A stretch of 64,000 nucleotides of DNA from Macrostomum hystrix (Eukaryota > Platyhelminthes > Macrostomidae), in contig CATNEN010000007.1 in the NCBI GenBank assembly GCA_950097015.1, forward strand, positions 7,720,001 through 7,784,000. The letters run 5' to 3'. Below the pieces are notes generated by a model. It saw nothing but the letters and a program-made list of their open reading frames with translations, ran no database searches and had not been told where the DNA came from. Position numbers and translations under genes: made by a program. Position 1 is the stretch's first letter, and the number at the start of each line of letters is the position of its first letter. Of the stretch, positions 45,825-57,857 are shown one piece after another.

Positions 45825-46099
45825 CAGAGGCAGATTTAGGGGGGGGGGCGGAGGGGCAGTCGCCCCCCTAAATTTTAATCATGGGAATAAGATGCCCCCA
45901 CCAGGGGCGCCAGTCGCAGCACTGGCGCCCCTTTTCGGCCGCTGGCGCCCCTTTTTCAGCCACTGGCTCCCGTTTTTCAGCCGCTGGCGCCCTTTCTTGG
46001 CTCCTGGCGCCCTTTTTCGGCCGCTGGCACCCCCTCTGTGATTCTCATGGCGCTCCCCTGACAGACCGCCCCAAAACAAAATTCCTGGATCTGCCACTG
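45825..46099 (+). mobile_element. hAT-like MITE inside H5
   Basis: Same ends and ACTGTATA flanks (45817-45824 and 46100-46107) as the copies in H1-H3. Confidence 0.85.
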
Positions 46100-46336
46100 A
46101 CTGTATAGAGGAGTGGCTAAGAGACATGTTTCTAAAGAAGTAATCAAGAGGGGGTTGTTTGGACAAACTTTTCACTTATTTTTTACTTAAAACGCCCTTA
46201 AACAAACTCTTCACTTTTCATTAATGCAGTAAATAAATAAATGGTGACCTTCACTATAAAGTTAATACAGAGACGTGAATTGCTTACTGCTTTGCTTTAA
46301 ATTTCTGCCCCAAAAACAACGGGCAAAAAAAGCTAG

Positions 46337-47153
46337 TTTGATATAAATAAGTGTGTATTTATATATTTCCAAAGTAATCTCGATGCTCACACGCTCGACA
46401 CAAGGCACGGTAGAGCAGAAAAATATACATACGTTGCTTTTTAAAAAGGACAGCTAATTCTTAGAATGATACAATATAACAATAATTAGTAAACATGCTT
46501 AGCATATAAATAATAATCTTGTCAGCAACTTGTAATGTAGCGAATTACTATAAAATAAATAAGCAATTAAACTACCAATTAAACTACAATTAAAGGTTAC
46601 ACCGTCACACTAGCGAATGAATTTGTGCAAAAGTCAAGTGACTGATAAAAATATAGAAATATAGATCAACAATATTTAGCAAAATTGCCGGCTCCCACCG
46701 CTTCCTTGCAGCATCCACTCAGGCTGGTGCACCCTGCAGATCAACAATATTAAGCTTACCTGCCTATGTATTTAAAAGTATTTGATTTAATTCATTTTAT
46801 GTTGGCATAGATTTTTCTATACACATAGGCACTGAAAATGAAGGATGAATGTATGTTTTTATTTATAATTTTAAAATATTGAAATAGTTTACTGATAAGA
46901 GACAATGCCATTCATATTGGCAGTGATTTTGTGCTAATCCCTGTTGTCCTCATCCCATCATCCCATGCCAATAATTCTAAAAGTATCCACATTGTTGTAT
47001 GTGTTGTAGGGCTATTTACTTAAAATCTCACAGCTGTCACCAGTTGTCGTAAGGCCCTTCTCTTTATTTTTATTATTTGTAAATTACTTATATTTATCCA
47101 CTGCAAAATGCATATTTAAATGTCAACTTTCGTTATGTTTTAAAAATGAAAGT
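46337..47153 (+). other. AT-rich spacer
   Basis: No coding or repeat feature recognised between H5 and the inverted-repeat element. Confidence 0.5.
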
Positions 47154-47819
47154 GCTTATTCCCATGGTCCCGTGCCGATAATTTCACTTTTATCCACACG
47201 GATCCGTGCCGATAATTTTCTGCTTATCCACACGGCAGCTTGTATGAATAGGTCTACTTTCAAGTCCCTGCCTATTCTTCTCTGAGCATAAGGCTTTTGC
47301 TTCAGAGTATAGTGTATAGTGTACACTATCAATGCATAGTGTAAAAGAAAAACAATGATGTATAATTTGTGTGACGAGTTTGGTACTGACTAGAATTCTG
47401 CTGGTTGACTTGTATGATTTTCTTTGATAGACTTTTTACTTTTTAAGTCAATACAATTCGAATGAAAACACGTAACAATGACAAAAGATTTAGTAATTTG
47501 TTATTACAATAATTAAAAAGGATGACATTAATGTCGGTTAATGAATGTGTAGGTCGAAATGTAGAACACTGTCGTAACGCACTGTCAACTTTGTCGATCT
47601 ATTGGCTCGAGGGTTCAACAAAACGTTCAAACCCGAAAGGTCCTCGTTTCAAAGAACAGAACCGTGTGGATAAAATTTCAGAAATTAACGGCATGTCATA
47701 TTTATATAAAGAGTTGTAGACCTATTCATACAAGCTGCCGTGTGGATAAGCAGAAAATTATCGGCATGGATCCGTGTGGATAAAATTGAAATTATTGGCA
47801 CGGGACCGTGGGAATAAGC
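47154..47819. mobile_element. Unclassified MITE-like element with 104-bp inverted repeats
   Basis: The left arm 47154-47257 (GCTTATTCCCATGGTCCCGT...) and the right arm 47716-47819 are inverted copies differing at about five positions. Each arm holds direct repeats of TTATCCACACGG and CCGTGCCGATAAT. The 458-bp centre has no transposase. A clear target duplication is not visible, so the superfamily cannot be assigned. Confidence 0.75.
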
Positions 47820-49119
47820 TCTGCCTTTAAAAATTGCCCAATTTATAGGGAAGTATAACACTTTAATGTAAATTCAATTACTGTGGTAGCAAATCATAAG
47901 TGCCCAAGTGGTAAGACACTTTTACTTTTAACTGTATAGAATTACTCTTTTTAATACTTATTGGTTACACCTAGTCTTTAAAGGCTCCAATGGATTGGAG
48001 GGTACCAAACAAGCACAATGTATGTATTAGTTACTAACTCTATTGCTCAACTCTGAATCACCAATAACCAATCAGGTTTCACTTTCCAACAAATACTAAC
48101 ATAGAACACGAATGAGATTGAGTGAAAGAACTTATTGGTTTATAAAACATTTATTTGTGAACTCCCGACTTGCAGACCATTGATTGTAGGTTGGTAAAAG
48201 CGCTAGTATTTATAGTATAAAAAGAGGTGGGTAGGCATCGTAAAACAAAGAATTTCTTTAGTGTATTAAAACAAAGCAAAAATTATACGTGTTTTATATC
48301 TTTCTAAGAATGAGCATAAATATGGTAACAAACGAAGAATTTATTCATAAACGTAAAACTGTATATTCTATTATGAAAGCATTGATATAGCATAGATACA
48401 GTAAGATATAGTCTATTATAAAAGCATAGATACAGTAAGATATAGTCTATTATAAAAGCATAGATACAGTAAGATATAGTCTATTATAAAAGCATAGATA
48501 TAGCCTATTATATATGCCTATAATGCCCAGCTTATCCATATGGCAGCATGTTTTAAGAAAAACTATATTGAGTCCATACTTTACTGTATGCTGCACCATT
48601 AATTATATAATTATTCATAAGGTTCTATACCAATAATGCCAGCATATAGGCCTATGTATTGTCTCTGTTCTATATTAAATTATTCTATTTTATGTTGTCC
48701 ATATTGTATTGTCTATGGAATTCCTAAGGCTTGTACAGCAAATTCAATTTGTTTGAATATGCTTCAAACTCGAGATGCATCCTCAGAATTTTTCAGCAGA
48801 ATTGCCAACAGAAGTTTGGAGTTCAACTATAAAAATGTCAATGTTTTAAATGGTTTAATTGAGTTTTACTTGTTTAATTCAGGCAATATGTGTTTCTTCT
48901 GAGATTTAACTTGATTTTAGAATATGGTTGCTATAAAGTTGCTAGATCTACTTGGATCTGACATTTTTCTATCTGTCATACAACATAAATATTTAGTTTT
49001 TTCTTGATACCAAGCTAATACATAGGGCTACCTAAAGTCTATTGTCATATTAAGTAATTAGTTTTTTATTATTAAGATTGTATGAAATTTTTTCACAATT
49101 CATTTTCAGAAGCTGTCAG
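47820..49119 (+). other. AT-rich region upstream of VIPAS39
   Basis: This holds one short tandem repeat (about 48375-48500) and otherwise nothing recognised. It probably includes the promoter and 5' UTR of VIPAS39; an acceptor TTTTCAG lies at 49103-49109 just before the start codon. Confidence 0.5.
48375..48500 (+). repeat. About 36-bp tandem repeat
   Basis: About three and a half copies of a unit with AGATACAGTAAGATATAGTC and TATTATAAAAGCAT, AT-rich and nearly identical to each other. Confidence 0.9.
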
Positions 49120-52069
49120 ATGCACTCCCTAGAAGATTCTGTTGATAACAATGATGGCTGGTATGAAAGCAAGATCCAGCCCTATGACTTTGATGATGAA
49201 TCAAATAAGGTTTGTTTTTAATTTCTTACATGATTTTGTTGGTTTATAGATATTGTATCAGAGAGTTACTGTGATTCTTTCCAGAATGAAGGTGTCAGCT
49301 TTTTTGATGATCCAACTGAAGAGAAGCTTGCCAAGATGTCTGCTAAAAAGGGTATTTCGTACGAACTTTTCTCAGTTTACTTGTATTTTTGCTCACTAAA
49401 TTTATATTTGCAGGTCCAACTGTACCAGTGGCACCCAAGTCGGTGATAGCAGACAAGCCCGCAATGAAATTAATCAGTGAGTTGATAGTTTCGCTCATTT
49501 TAATTGTGCACATGTAAAACATAATCAATTGGCTTTACCTACTGCCTATTAGAGTGCAGCGGCACCTGTGGCATGGAGCTGCGGCCTGATGATAGGTACT
49601 ACCAGATGTATCTGCCCTATTGTAGGCAGTGCCTGCTGGATGCCAAGCTGCCAGACACTCGGCCGCCCAGGTTTAACAGCACGGTAACAGCTGAAAATTT
49701 GAAAAAAAATAAAGATTCTGACATATTTTGATAGTGAATTTTTCTCCTTTACAGATCGATCAGGTCAACTTCACGTTAAAGCAGAAGCTCAGATATCAGG
49801 TAAGTTGACTGCCAGAAAGTACATTATTCATGATCGTAATGATTGTGAAAAAGATTCGGTAAGGAAAACAAAATGCGGCGATGCGAACATCAAGATTCGA
49901 TTGCTCAGTCTTTGGGTAAAAGCCGTCAGTAACTATAACCTTTGTCGTGTAAATCAATGCTTTGTCATCTATTTACTGCATATGCTTAGTCCATATGCTC
50001 AATTGCATGGCGAGGCCACATTCATTTTGGGCGCAGTCGATGAGAGAGAAGATTTGGAGGCTTGTCATTCAATTTATGCCCTTGAGGACCAACCTCTAAG
50101 GCACAGTGAGAGTGTACACTGCCTGAAGATGTGAAGGCCAGGGCAGATGTACACACCTGTGTGAGTGTGTGCTCAAGAGTCAGCGGAATGGGTAGAATTG
50201 TCTCTTCGCTGGCTGCGGGTCTAGTGTCACCAAATGATGTGCCGTTGCTGCAGCCCTCCTGCAATTATTTTTTTCTTTAAGTCGTCTTACTATTTGCAAA
50301 CAATGAATGATGCAGACAGTCCTAAGCGACTGGTTGGGTGATCCGGTGTTCCGCAGCATGGAGGGCAAGAGGCTGCTGCTGCTGCAGGCCGTCCAGTTCT
50401 CCGACGGCGACGCCATCATCGCAACCCTGCTGTTTCTCAGGCGAACCTTGAAGCCAACCGTGTTCAAAGAGGAGGTCTGCCGCAGTCAGCTGCGCGGCCA
50501 GGCTGTACTGCACTGGCTCGCCCACCTGCAGCAGGCCGACGAGCTCGAGGAGTACAAAGACTGCCTGCTGTCCTACCTGCCGGCTGCCACCGGCCAGGCG
50601 CCCAACATTGACGCCGTGGCCGCAATCAATCTGGACCGGGTGCTGGCCAACAACTCCGACCCGGCCGTGCGCCTGTCCGCCCTGCGCCGCTTCATGGTGA
50701 GCGAGACCGGCGCAAGCCGCGGCCTGCTGGCTGCTGCCCAGACTTGCCTGGATCTGCTAGCCAGGCAGCTGGAGCTCGACCGGCTGCTCAATAAACTTCT
50801 GACTGGCAAGGTGAGAATCTATTTAATAATCTCTGTTATCTTATTTTAGGCATAAAGATTTATACTATTTATTTAAGTGTCTTAACACTTTAAGACACTT
50901 AAGGGCAAAACACTTAATTCACACGAATTACCTGCCTCCCCGGACCAAGCTGCTGTTCACGTGCTTCAATAGCGACGCGCATTTGTTGCGGCTGCACAAA
51001 GGACCACTAGAAGGAGAAAGACGGAAAGCCACGTTTCATAGAAAAAAAATAGGTTGCTTTTCTGAAAGCTACACTACGTACGAGTAGATAATATATTTTT
51101 TTCTGCGAAAATTTATTGACTTTCTGATTTGAGGCGGATCAAAGGCTCATTTTATGTTAGTTTCCTTATTTATAGCTTCATCAATTTCTGACAAGCTTTA
51201 TGCTCTTTTTCTCTTTTGTACATGCCCTCTATTGTGTCTAGCTCGCTTTTTGTTTTATCTATTCTCTGATCAGTGATCAATTTAAGTACTATTTAGAATC
51301 TAGGATTATGACTAATGTCATGCTGCTTACACCATGATGCTTCATTTTATATATATATCGGCCTAGTGTAAAATAAAGTACGAAGAGAGTCCAATTTTAG
51401 GCATGTTTTATCTAGTGCAGAGCTTTGGATCTGCTTCCAATAAAGAACGATCAATATTGAGTCTTTTGGCGAAAATCAGCCTGCCTCCTAAACTTTAATC
51501 TAAGAAACGTAGTTTTCCGTCATTCTACTTCTAATGGTCCTTAGGCTGCACACCGGGTCCTACCTGCTAGGTCTAAATTTAGCTGTGGATCTCGATGAGA
51601 GTTAGATAAGAGACGATTTTGTTCAATTCTTTGCCACTCCACACAGCCGGACATTTATCCTCTACTGCGCAACCGTCCGCCCATGACGTCGCTTTCACTG
51701 AACGCTTTCGCCGAGCAGCTGATCCTGATGGCGCCAGACCTGGACCGCCTGATGCCGGACCTGTCTAAGCGCAGCCTGGACCAGGTGGCCGGCCTAATGG
51801 TCAGCCCGCGTGACCAGGCCGCCTGGAGCCGCATCGCCGCCTGCGCCAGGCGGCTCCGACAGGCAATTGAAGCTGGCAACGAGCGCGAGGCGATGCAGTT
51901 GCATGCTCAGCTGGAGTCCGTTGTGTTGGAGCGCGGCAGCGGCGCCATGAACTTTATCCAACGGCAGCAACGACCGGTGCTCAGCTGGCCTATCGGGCGC
52001 CAGATGGAACACCTTAGACGCCTGGGGGCCAGCGAGACCCTGCTGGATAAGCTCAAGAAACTCGGCTAA
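49120..52069 (+). CDS. VIPAS39: SPE-39/VIPAS39 (VPS16B), VPS33B partner, with added Cys motif
   Basis: Partner of VPS33B in the CHEVI complex of endosome-lysosome and secretory trafficking. Exons: 49120-49209, 49285-49351, 49414-49476, 49553-49683, 49755-49799, 50316-50810, 51647-52069; phases agree, 437 residues (human 493). The N terminus WYESKIQPYDFDDE matches the YWNSSKFKAFTFDDE type of start. Exon 6 is the strongest match: VFRSMEGKRLLLLQAVQFSDGDAIIATLLFLRRTL, then an alpha-solenoid (Vps16 C-terminal region) to the end. The last exon is diverged and shorter than in vertebrates. Exon 4 adds a C-X3-C-X17-C-X2-C motif (Cys75, 79, 97, 100) that I do not know from the family. The start is the first in-frame ATG after an acceptor; frame upstream stays open, so an earlier exon is possible. 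Confidence 0.8.
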
Positions 52070-52457
52070 TCTTTTGGTTATGAAGATTTTATTGACTGCT
52101 CGCTAATTTATACTTTAAAATAATTTGGATGTGTTATGTTAAAATTCTAGATTTTTTATGTAATGCACATTGAAATGATTTTGTAGAATGTAAAAAAATC
52201 TTAACTCTCATTATTGCCTGTGTCCTTAACAACTTTTTTACGTTGCAAATAATGCTAGGAATTGTTTATAAATCCGCACAATAGTTCGTATGAAAACAGT
52301 TTCCGCACCAACTGCATATGGCTGTGTCAAAACTGCATTGACTATTGCTTAATTAAAATTTTTTAATGAACACTTTTGTTTATATGAATTAACTGCATGA
52401 TAAGATGAAAGGGTCTAGTTTATCTGTATTTCTACTTTTTTTGCGTGCTAATCCATA

Positions 52458-52463
52458 AATAAA
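52458..52463 (+). terminator. Poly(A) signal of VIPAS39
   Basis: AATAAA about 390 bp after the TAA at 52067-52069, the first canonical hexamer I see there. Confidence 0.45.
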
Positions 52464-52992
52464 ATCCCATGTTCGACAAAAATGTACAGATAAATCAGAT
52501 AATACACAGTTCACAAATATTTATTCTTTTAATGCGTTTTAGTTATTTTATTGCTTTATAAATAATAAGAAAATAATTGCGCCTTTGGATCGCTTCTTTC
52601 TCTTTTTCTAGTAACAAAGTACTTGTGAAAAATAATATCAGGGCAGTTTAAAGATCTTGCTACAAACCAACTACACAAGTGTTAATGTATTATTACAACA
52701 AATAATTTCACTTGTGATTTGAGTAAAATATCTTGATTTCATTTATTATGCTCATATACAATCATTTTTCAGGCACTCCATGCATGGAAAATCGTGAGCT
52801 AGTCCTTTAAGTTATTCTTTGTAAATAAAAGTTTTTTAATTATCAAAACTAAAACTAAACTGAAACTATAAACAGCCCTTTTAGTTATTTCACGTCAATT
52901 GTATGAATCACACTCTAAAATACATTGCGCGTACACCCGTCCTCCAAGTTCGACAACGCTATTACATGTACGGTCAGTTGCTTTTTGTGTAG

Positions 52993-53250
52993 GGGGTTGT
53001 AGCTTAGCTTGGTTAGAGTGTCGGACTCACCACTTTAAGCTCAGGTGTTCGATTATTGACTCCACCAGAACAATTTGTGACCTTCAGCAAGACGCTTAGC
53101 TCTGCGTTGCTTCATCTCACCCAGCTGTTGTATGCCGACCAACATTAGCTGGGGTTATTAGTCGGTGTGTCGTCAACCAAGTCAAATAGATTTTGTAAAT
53201 CCGCAGCCTTCAGATGCACAATAGCTGCGGCTGAGCGTCTGGTTGCATTT
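52993..53250 (+). mobile_element. tRNA-derived SINE, copy 3
   Basis: tRNA-like head with A box TAGCTTAGCTTGGTTAGAGTG and a B-box-like GGTGTTCGATTATTG, then the family body: GACGCTTAGCTCTGCGTTGC, CACCCAGCTGTTG, and CAGCCTTCAGATGCACAATAG. The order and spacing match copy 2 at 8300-8542. The B box is mutated and the 3' acceptor stem does not pair, so it is not a tRNA gene. Confidence 0.75.
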
Positions 53251-56200
53251 AGTCCGAATAGGCTTAGGGCAGATATTATAAGTTAATAATAGTATCCTTA
53301 TTAGTTACACCTAGTCACTACAGCTAGTCAGCTACTTATTAGTGCTCGATGTTGTTTGTATTCTGCAACTTAAGATTTTTAGACCTTAATCTAAACACCG
53401 TAATCTAACATGTAAAACACAGAAACATAATTTATTTTTAACTACTAGGACTGCTTGAATCACAAAGGCAACAAAGGGATAGTTAAATTTGATTTATTGC
53501 TTATTTGTGCAACTAATTGGCCCTATTGTGTCTTATTTCAAACTGTACCAATCAATCACAAGTTACGTGGACGTAGATGTCCTGCCATATTGTCTTGGAT
53601 CATCCCTGTTTGTGTGACCGTCGAGATTGATGCATAGAATGAATGATTGTCCCTTATTGATTTGTTCCTTGCATGTATGTCCACTTTTTTCTGCATCCCG
53701 TCTTAGTGAATATATATATATCCTAGATTATAACAATAATTTGCAGGTAGTATGACAATAAAAAAGAATTTCTTGTTCATGTTCATGTTTTTGTTCAAAA
53801 TCTTTATCATTCTTCCTGTTTAGAAAAAGGAGGATGGTCATACCTATTAATGCTTAAGTGTCAACAGCATTTAACTCTTATATAGTAATGTTTTAATGTT
53901 TAACATTAAAATCATATTTAAAAATCATATTTATATAGTAGGCCTAATTAAATGTTACATGTCAATTTAGTCACTTGAAGTGGAATACAGTACAGTACTA
54001 GCTAGGCCCTACACTAATAATATAGGAATTGAGAATTATATAATAGAACCATGCAAAAGTAATTGAACATATTCTAATAGAGTTGGCCTAGTTAGGATAA
54101 TAGCATTTGTCTATGTGTAGCCTAGCAATTAAAACTTTTTCTGCCAAAAGCAAAGTTTTGTTTGTGTTCTGTTCTCTTCAGCAAGCTATGACTTTGAGTG
54201 CTGAAAGATTAGAAAGAGTGCTGAGTACCATAGTATTTTGCACCTGCATTTTAAGTGAGTTTTCAGTTAATTTTTCAAGTCAAAATGTTCATAAAGTCCC
54301 ATAGTACTATCTTGTATCAGTTTTTAAATTACTTTTCTATGTTAATTTTGCAGATTGCTAACTGATAACTCTCTTTAAACTGCTAACAAGAGAAACTAAC
54401 TTATAATTTTAAATTGAAAGAATGGAAATTTTTATTTTAACGATAACATCCTAATTTAGAAATTATGCCTCCTTTACTACAATAGGGTTGTGCATCTCAA
54501 TAAATGAAAAGGAATTAGTAAAGAACTACCATTTCGAAATATCATTAAAATTAACCAAATTATAACTTGTGCTAAAAATCTCTAATGTGGGTACATTTGC
54601 CATGTCATAACTCTAGGCATTCTTTTCATATAGTTTGTTAAACAGTATTTTTTCAGAAAATTTTTGTTTAAAATAAGTGCAAAAACATTTGTGAAATCAT
54701 TTTGAAACAATGATATGATAGGTTTCAAATGTTGTGTGTCAAAAATTCAGCAGGGGTAATAATATGGGAGGTTGGATCTAGAATAAGTGATGTGCTGCTA
54801 GATAGCCTTGTTGCATGGTGTTAATATACTTTAAGTGTATGTTGATTAATAGTAGAAAATTATTAGAGCATGGTAACAGAATACAGAAGATGTGCTAATA
54901 ATCCCTCCACTAACTAGCTCATCCCTTTTGGCCATAGACATTGCCAAGCAGCGTCTTCCCTGCATAGAACATTTGCCATAGACAAGTTCCTCAGAACCCC
55001 AGAAACAGCCCCATTTCATTAAGTACCAAGAAATTTGTTTGATGTAAACAAAATTCTAAGTCATTTCATCAATTTAAAATAAAAATTTTCAGAAAAAAAG
55101 TAAAAAATGATTAAAAGAATACCCAACTTTATATCCATAGTATAAGCTCATTTTTTATCTGGTTCTCTGGTACTCTTAATTAGCCACTAAAATATACTTT
55201 TTGAGACACAAAACAAGCTAAAGCCTTTGTTGCCAAGTGTTAGCCAAAATTTCTTCCCAATCTATAGAGCTATGGACATCCAATTATTGACAACATTGTT
55301 CAGCCTATAACCTTTGGCATATAAGATGCTGAAATCTAACATGGCTCAGCATAATTCATGGGCCTGTAGCAGTATTCAAGTCCAAGAGCATAAGAGAACA
55401 AAATCACCAGAGAAGTACACCACTAGATCAAAAAGTTTAGATGTGGCTGATTTGCCAAGATCTAGACAACCAAGGTATGGACAATGATAGGTTCTGACCT
55501 ACATGCTCAACATGAGACCCATTGCCAGGAAGTAATGCTGTTGCTCTTTTTTTTACTAAATGCACTTACCAATTGACTTACAAGAGCCAAATGCCTCTGT
55601 CAATTCTGACTGCACTACATTGACTCGCTGAAGAAAGAAATAGCCCACAGAGAACTCCAACGGAGCCTATGCTTCTCTATTATGATAATGATTGGCCCCA
55701 CACTAAAAAACGCAATGCAATCAACAAAATGCAATTAAACTTGGTCTTGAAGTTATATAACTTAGCATATAGATTCCTTTTTTGTAGAAAAAAATTGACT
55801 AGTTTAATCTAGTGAATTGGTGACCTCTTAAATAGTGTATTTTTTATTGAAAACAGTTGTGTAAATCACATTTTAGCCCATAAAATATTAGGTTGGTTTT
55901 TTGTCTCTAATTATTATACGTTTCAAGTCCGAAATTCAGAGTAACACTTTTTTATCTGTATTTAGAGCATTTAGATAAAAGACAAATATTTTTAACTGCA
56001 AGTGTAATCTTAATTGCTATTCTTGTACTAATATAAATATTAAAACTTATATAATGCTTGCTATAACTTTGTAGGCTTGTATCACTTTGTTTTAAAAGCA
56101 ATCAAAAGGCACCCACAGATTATTTATTGATGACCGGGCAGGTGTAGAAGTAAAGCCTCGAATCGGCATCTAACTGGGTCACCAGGCGCCCGGCACAGCA

Positions 56201-56267
56201 CCTATCGCCTGTCTGAATAGCTCGATAAAGCTCGAGTTTTGAAAAATCAAAGTGAAATATCTGAGCA
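53251..56267 (+). other. AT-rich intergenic region
   Basis: No gene recognised over about 3 kb. Near 55605-55725 a badly decayed stretch reads VNSDCTTLTR and, in a neighbouring frame, YDNDWPHTKK, which resembles the central part of a mariner/Tc1 transposase around its second catalytic Asp; several stops interrupt it. GC content rises at about 56130-56267, probably the DCAF12 5' UTR/promoter. Confidence 0.4.
55605..55725 (+). pseudogene. Possible fossil mariner/Tc1 transposase fragment
   Basis: Short matches to the mariner INSDLYCQQL-like and HDNARPHTAK-like motifs occur in two frames, separated by stops. The distance between them is about right for the family. No inverted repeats were found. 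Weak. Confidence 0.25.
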
Positions 56268-57857
56268 ATGGTGGCCACCAGGTGTCGTCACACGCGGGAG
56301 AGCCTGCACCACAGCCTGGTAAATCGATCCCTGGCCCTCAGGCGGCGCTTCCTGTCGCCTCAGCTGCATCAACGCCAGCTTCTAAATGGACTACTCAGAG
56401 AACGGCTCTGTCGTGAGCTGTCAAACACCCTGCAGCCATTCGCCTACAACATTGGCTCCTATAACAAGGTTAGTCTAGTGGCGGGTTGGGATTGCGTTGA
56501 TATGTCAGTATCCAATAATGCTACTCTTAGTAGTATTTTTAATTGCTACTTCTCCCTAACTCGGCAGGTGTTTGCTTGCGAATGGCTCAATAGCGACTCG
56601 GTACTATTAGCCACTAAGTGCAACCACCTGCTCCGCCTGAGCCTGCACAATGGTGCCGTTAGTCGAGTCCCTCTTCTAGGCGCCTCCAGCAATCCTATTC
56701 CCGCCTTAATGAACGACGGCGGCATTCACGCCTTGGAGTCTAACGAGTCGGCCAGCTTCCTTGCCACCGGCGCCCAGGCTGACGGCGATCTCGGAATCTA
56801 CGAGCTGCCCAGCATGCGGCCCTACGCCCTTCTGCGCGGCGCCCACTCCGACTGGCTGTTCGACGTCGCCTGGCTGGACTTTGCCACCCTTGTGTCGGTG
56901 GCGCGGGACTCCACAATGGCAGTCTGGAGCCTGCCGGAGTCCAATTCGGCTGGCGATGTTGAATCAGACGGCTTTACTGTGACAGCGCCGCGCTTCCAGC
57001 GCCAGGTGCGCGGACCGAATAACCAGAGTGCCCGACTGCGCTCGGTTGACATTGGCCGCTGCGGTAGCCTGGCTGTGCTCAGCCTCAATAGCTTCTTGCA
57101 CTTTTACAGCCAAGAGCGGCTGGACACGCCAGTTGCCTGCATTGAGCTTGGCGACTCCAATTCCACCTTGGCCAGGGAGACTGTCTGCGTGCGGGCCTCG
57201 CCCGAACCGCACTGCTTCTATTCGTGCTGTGTGGATCGAGTTAGTAGCCAAGCGGTTCATGCTTTCATTTTTAGTTTGCGTATTTTAAGCAACTTCTGTG
57301 TTTCATTTTCTTTCAATCCATTTTTGCTTTAATTACCGTTTCTCTTGACAACTCGTGCCCTAAAGGCGTCGAATCCGTGCTTTGCCACAATTGTTACGTA
57401 TCCACTCACTCAAAGTACTTTGCATTTTACATTTCTTGCATTTCTTAAGACAGTAACCGTTACATTCGTTTAGGTTTCTCTGTACGACAACCGGATGAGC
57501 TCGGAGGTGTACAGTATCCAGTCCACGGACATGCTGAGCGGAGTTCGCTCCGTAGCTTGCAACGGCCCAGTTGTGTCCTACGGTACCGGCATCGGCAATG
57601 TGTACTTTTACGACTGCCGCACCAAGCGACACCTGGACCGCCACCTGGCCCTGTGCAAGGCCGCCCTGCCTGTCAGGGGCGACTCCCAGCAGCGCCATGC
57701 TCAGATGCTGTTCCGCGATCACAATTACCAGCACGGCTCCGAGCCAGAGTACGCCATCTATTCGCACAAGTACGACGAGAATTGTGCGAGAGTTTTCGCA
57801 TCTGGCGGCCCGCTAGCCACCACCTATTGGGGCAATGTGGCCGTGCTGCACTCCTAA
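56268..57857 (+). CDS. DCAF12: DCAF12, WD-repeat substrate receptor of CUL4-DDB1
   Basis: WD40 beta-propeller protein that recruits substrates to the CUL4-DDB1 ubiquitin ligase; the vertebrate protein recognises C-terminal EE degrons. Exons: 56268-56468, 56568-57239, 57474-57857, all phase 0, 418 residues (human 453). Family landmarks: FAYNIGSYNKVFACEWLNSDSVLLATKCN, then NDGGIHALESNESASFLATGA, DLGIYELPSM, DWLFDVAWLD and DSTMAVWSL, and the C-terminal FASGGPLATTYWGNVAVLHS. Conservation across the 56468/56568 junction supports the first intron. No minisatellite lies in its introns, which are only 99 and 234 bp. One 33-bp array lies downstream. Confidence 0.93.

Larger units (their letters stand above)
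44064..46336 (+). mobile_element. Helitron H5, solo copy
   Basis: Same family as H2/H3, inserted on its own between A (44063) and T (46337). 5' end TCTATATATATAAAAG, 3' hairpin then CTAG (46333-46336). About 2.27 kb with the same internal deletion and the same nested MITE, so the deletion derivative has itself been copied to a separate site. Confidence 0.93.

Noticed and set aside
52993..53066. Functional tRNA gene
   Set aside because: The B box is degenerate, no acceptor stem closes, and the same sequence continues into a shared SINE body.
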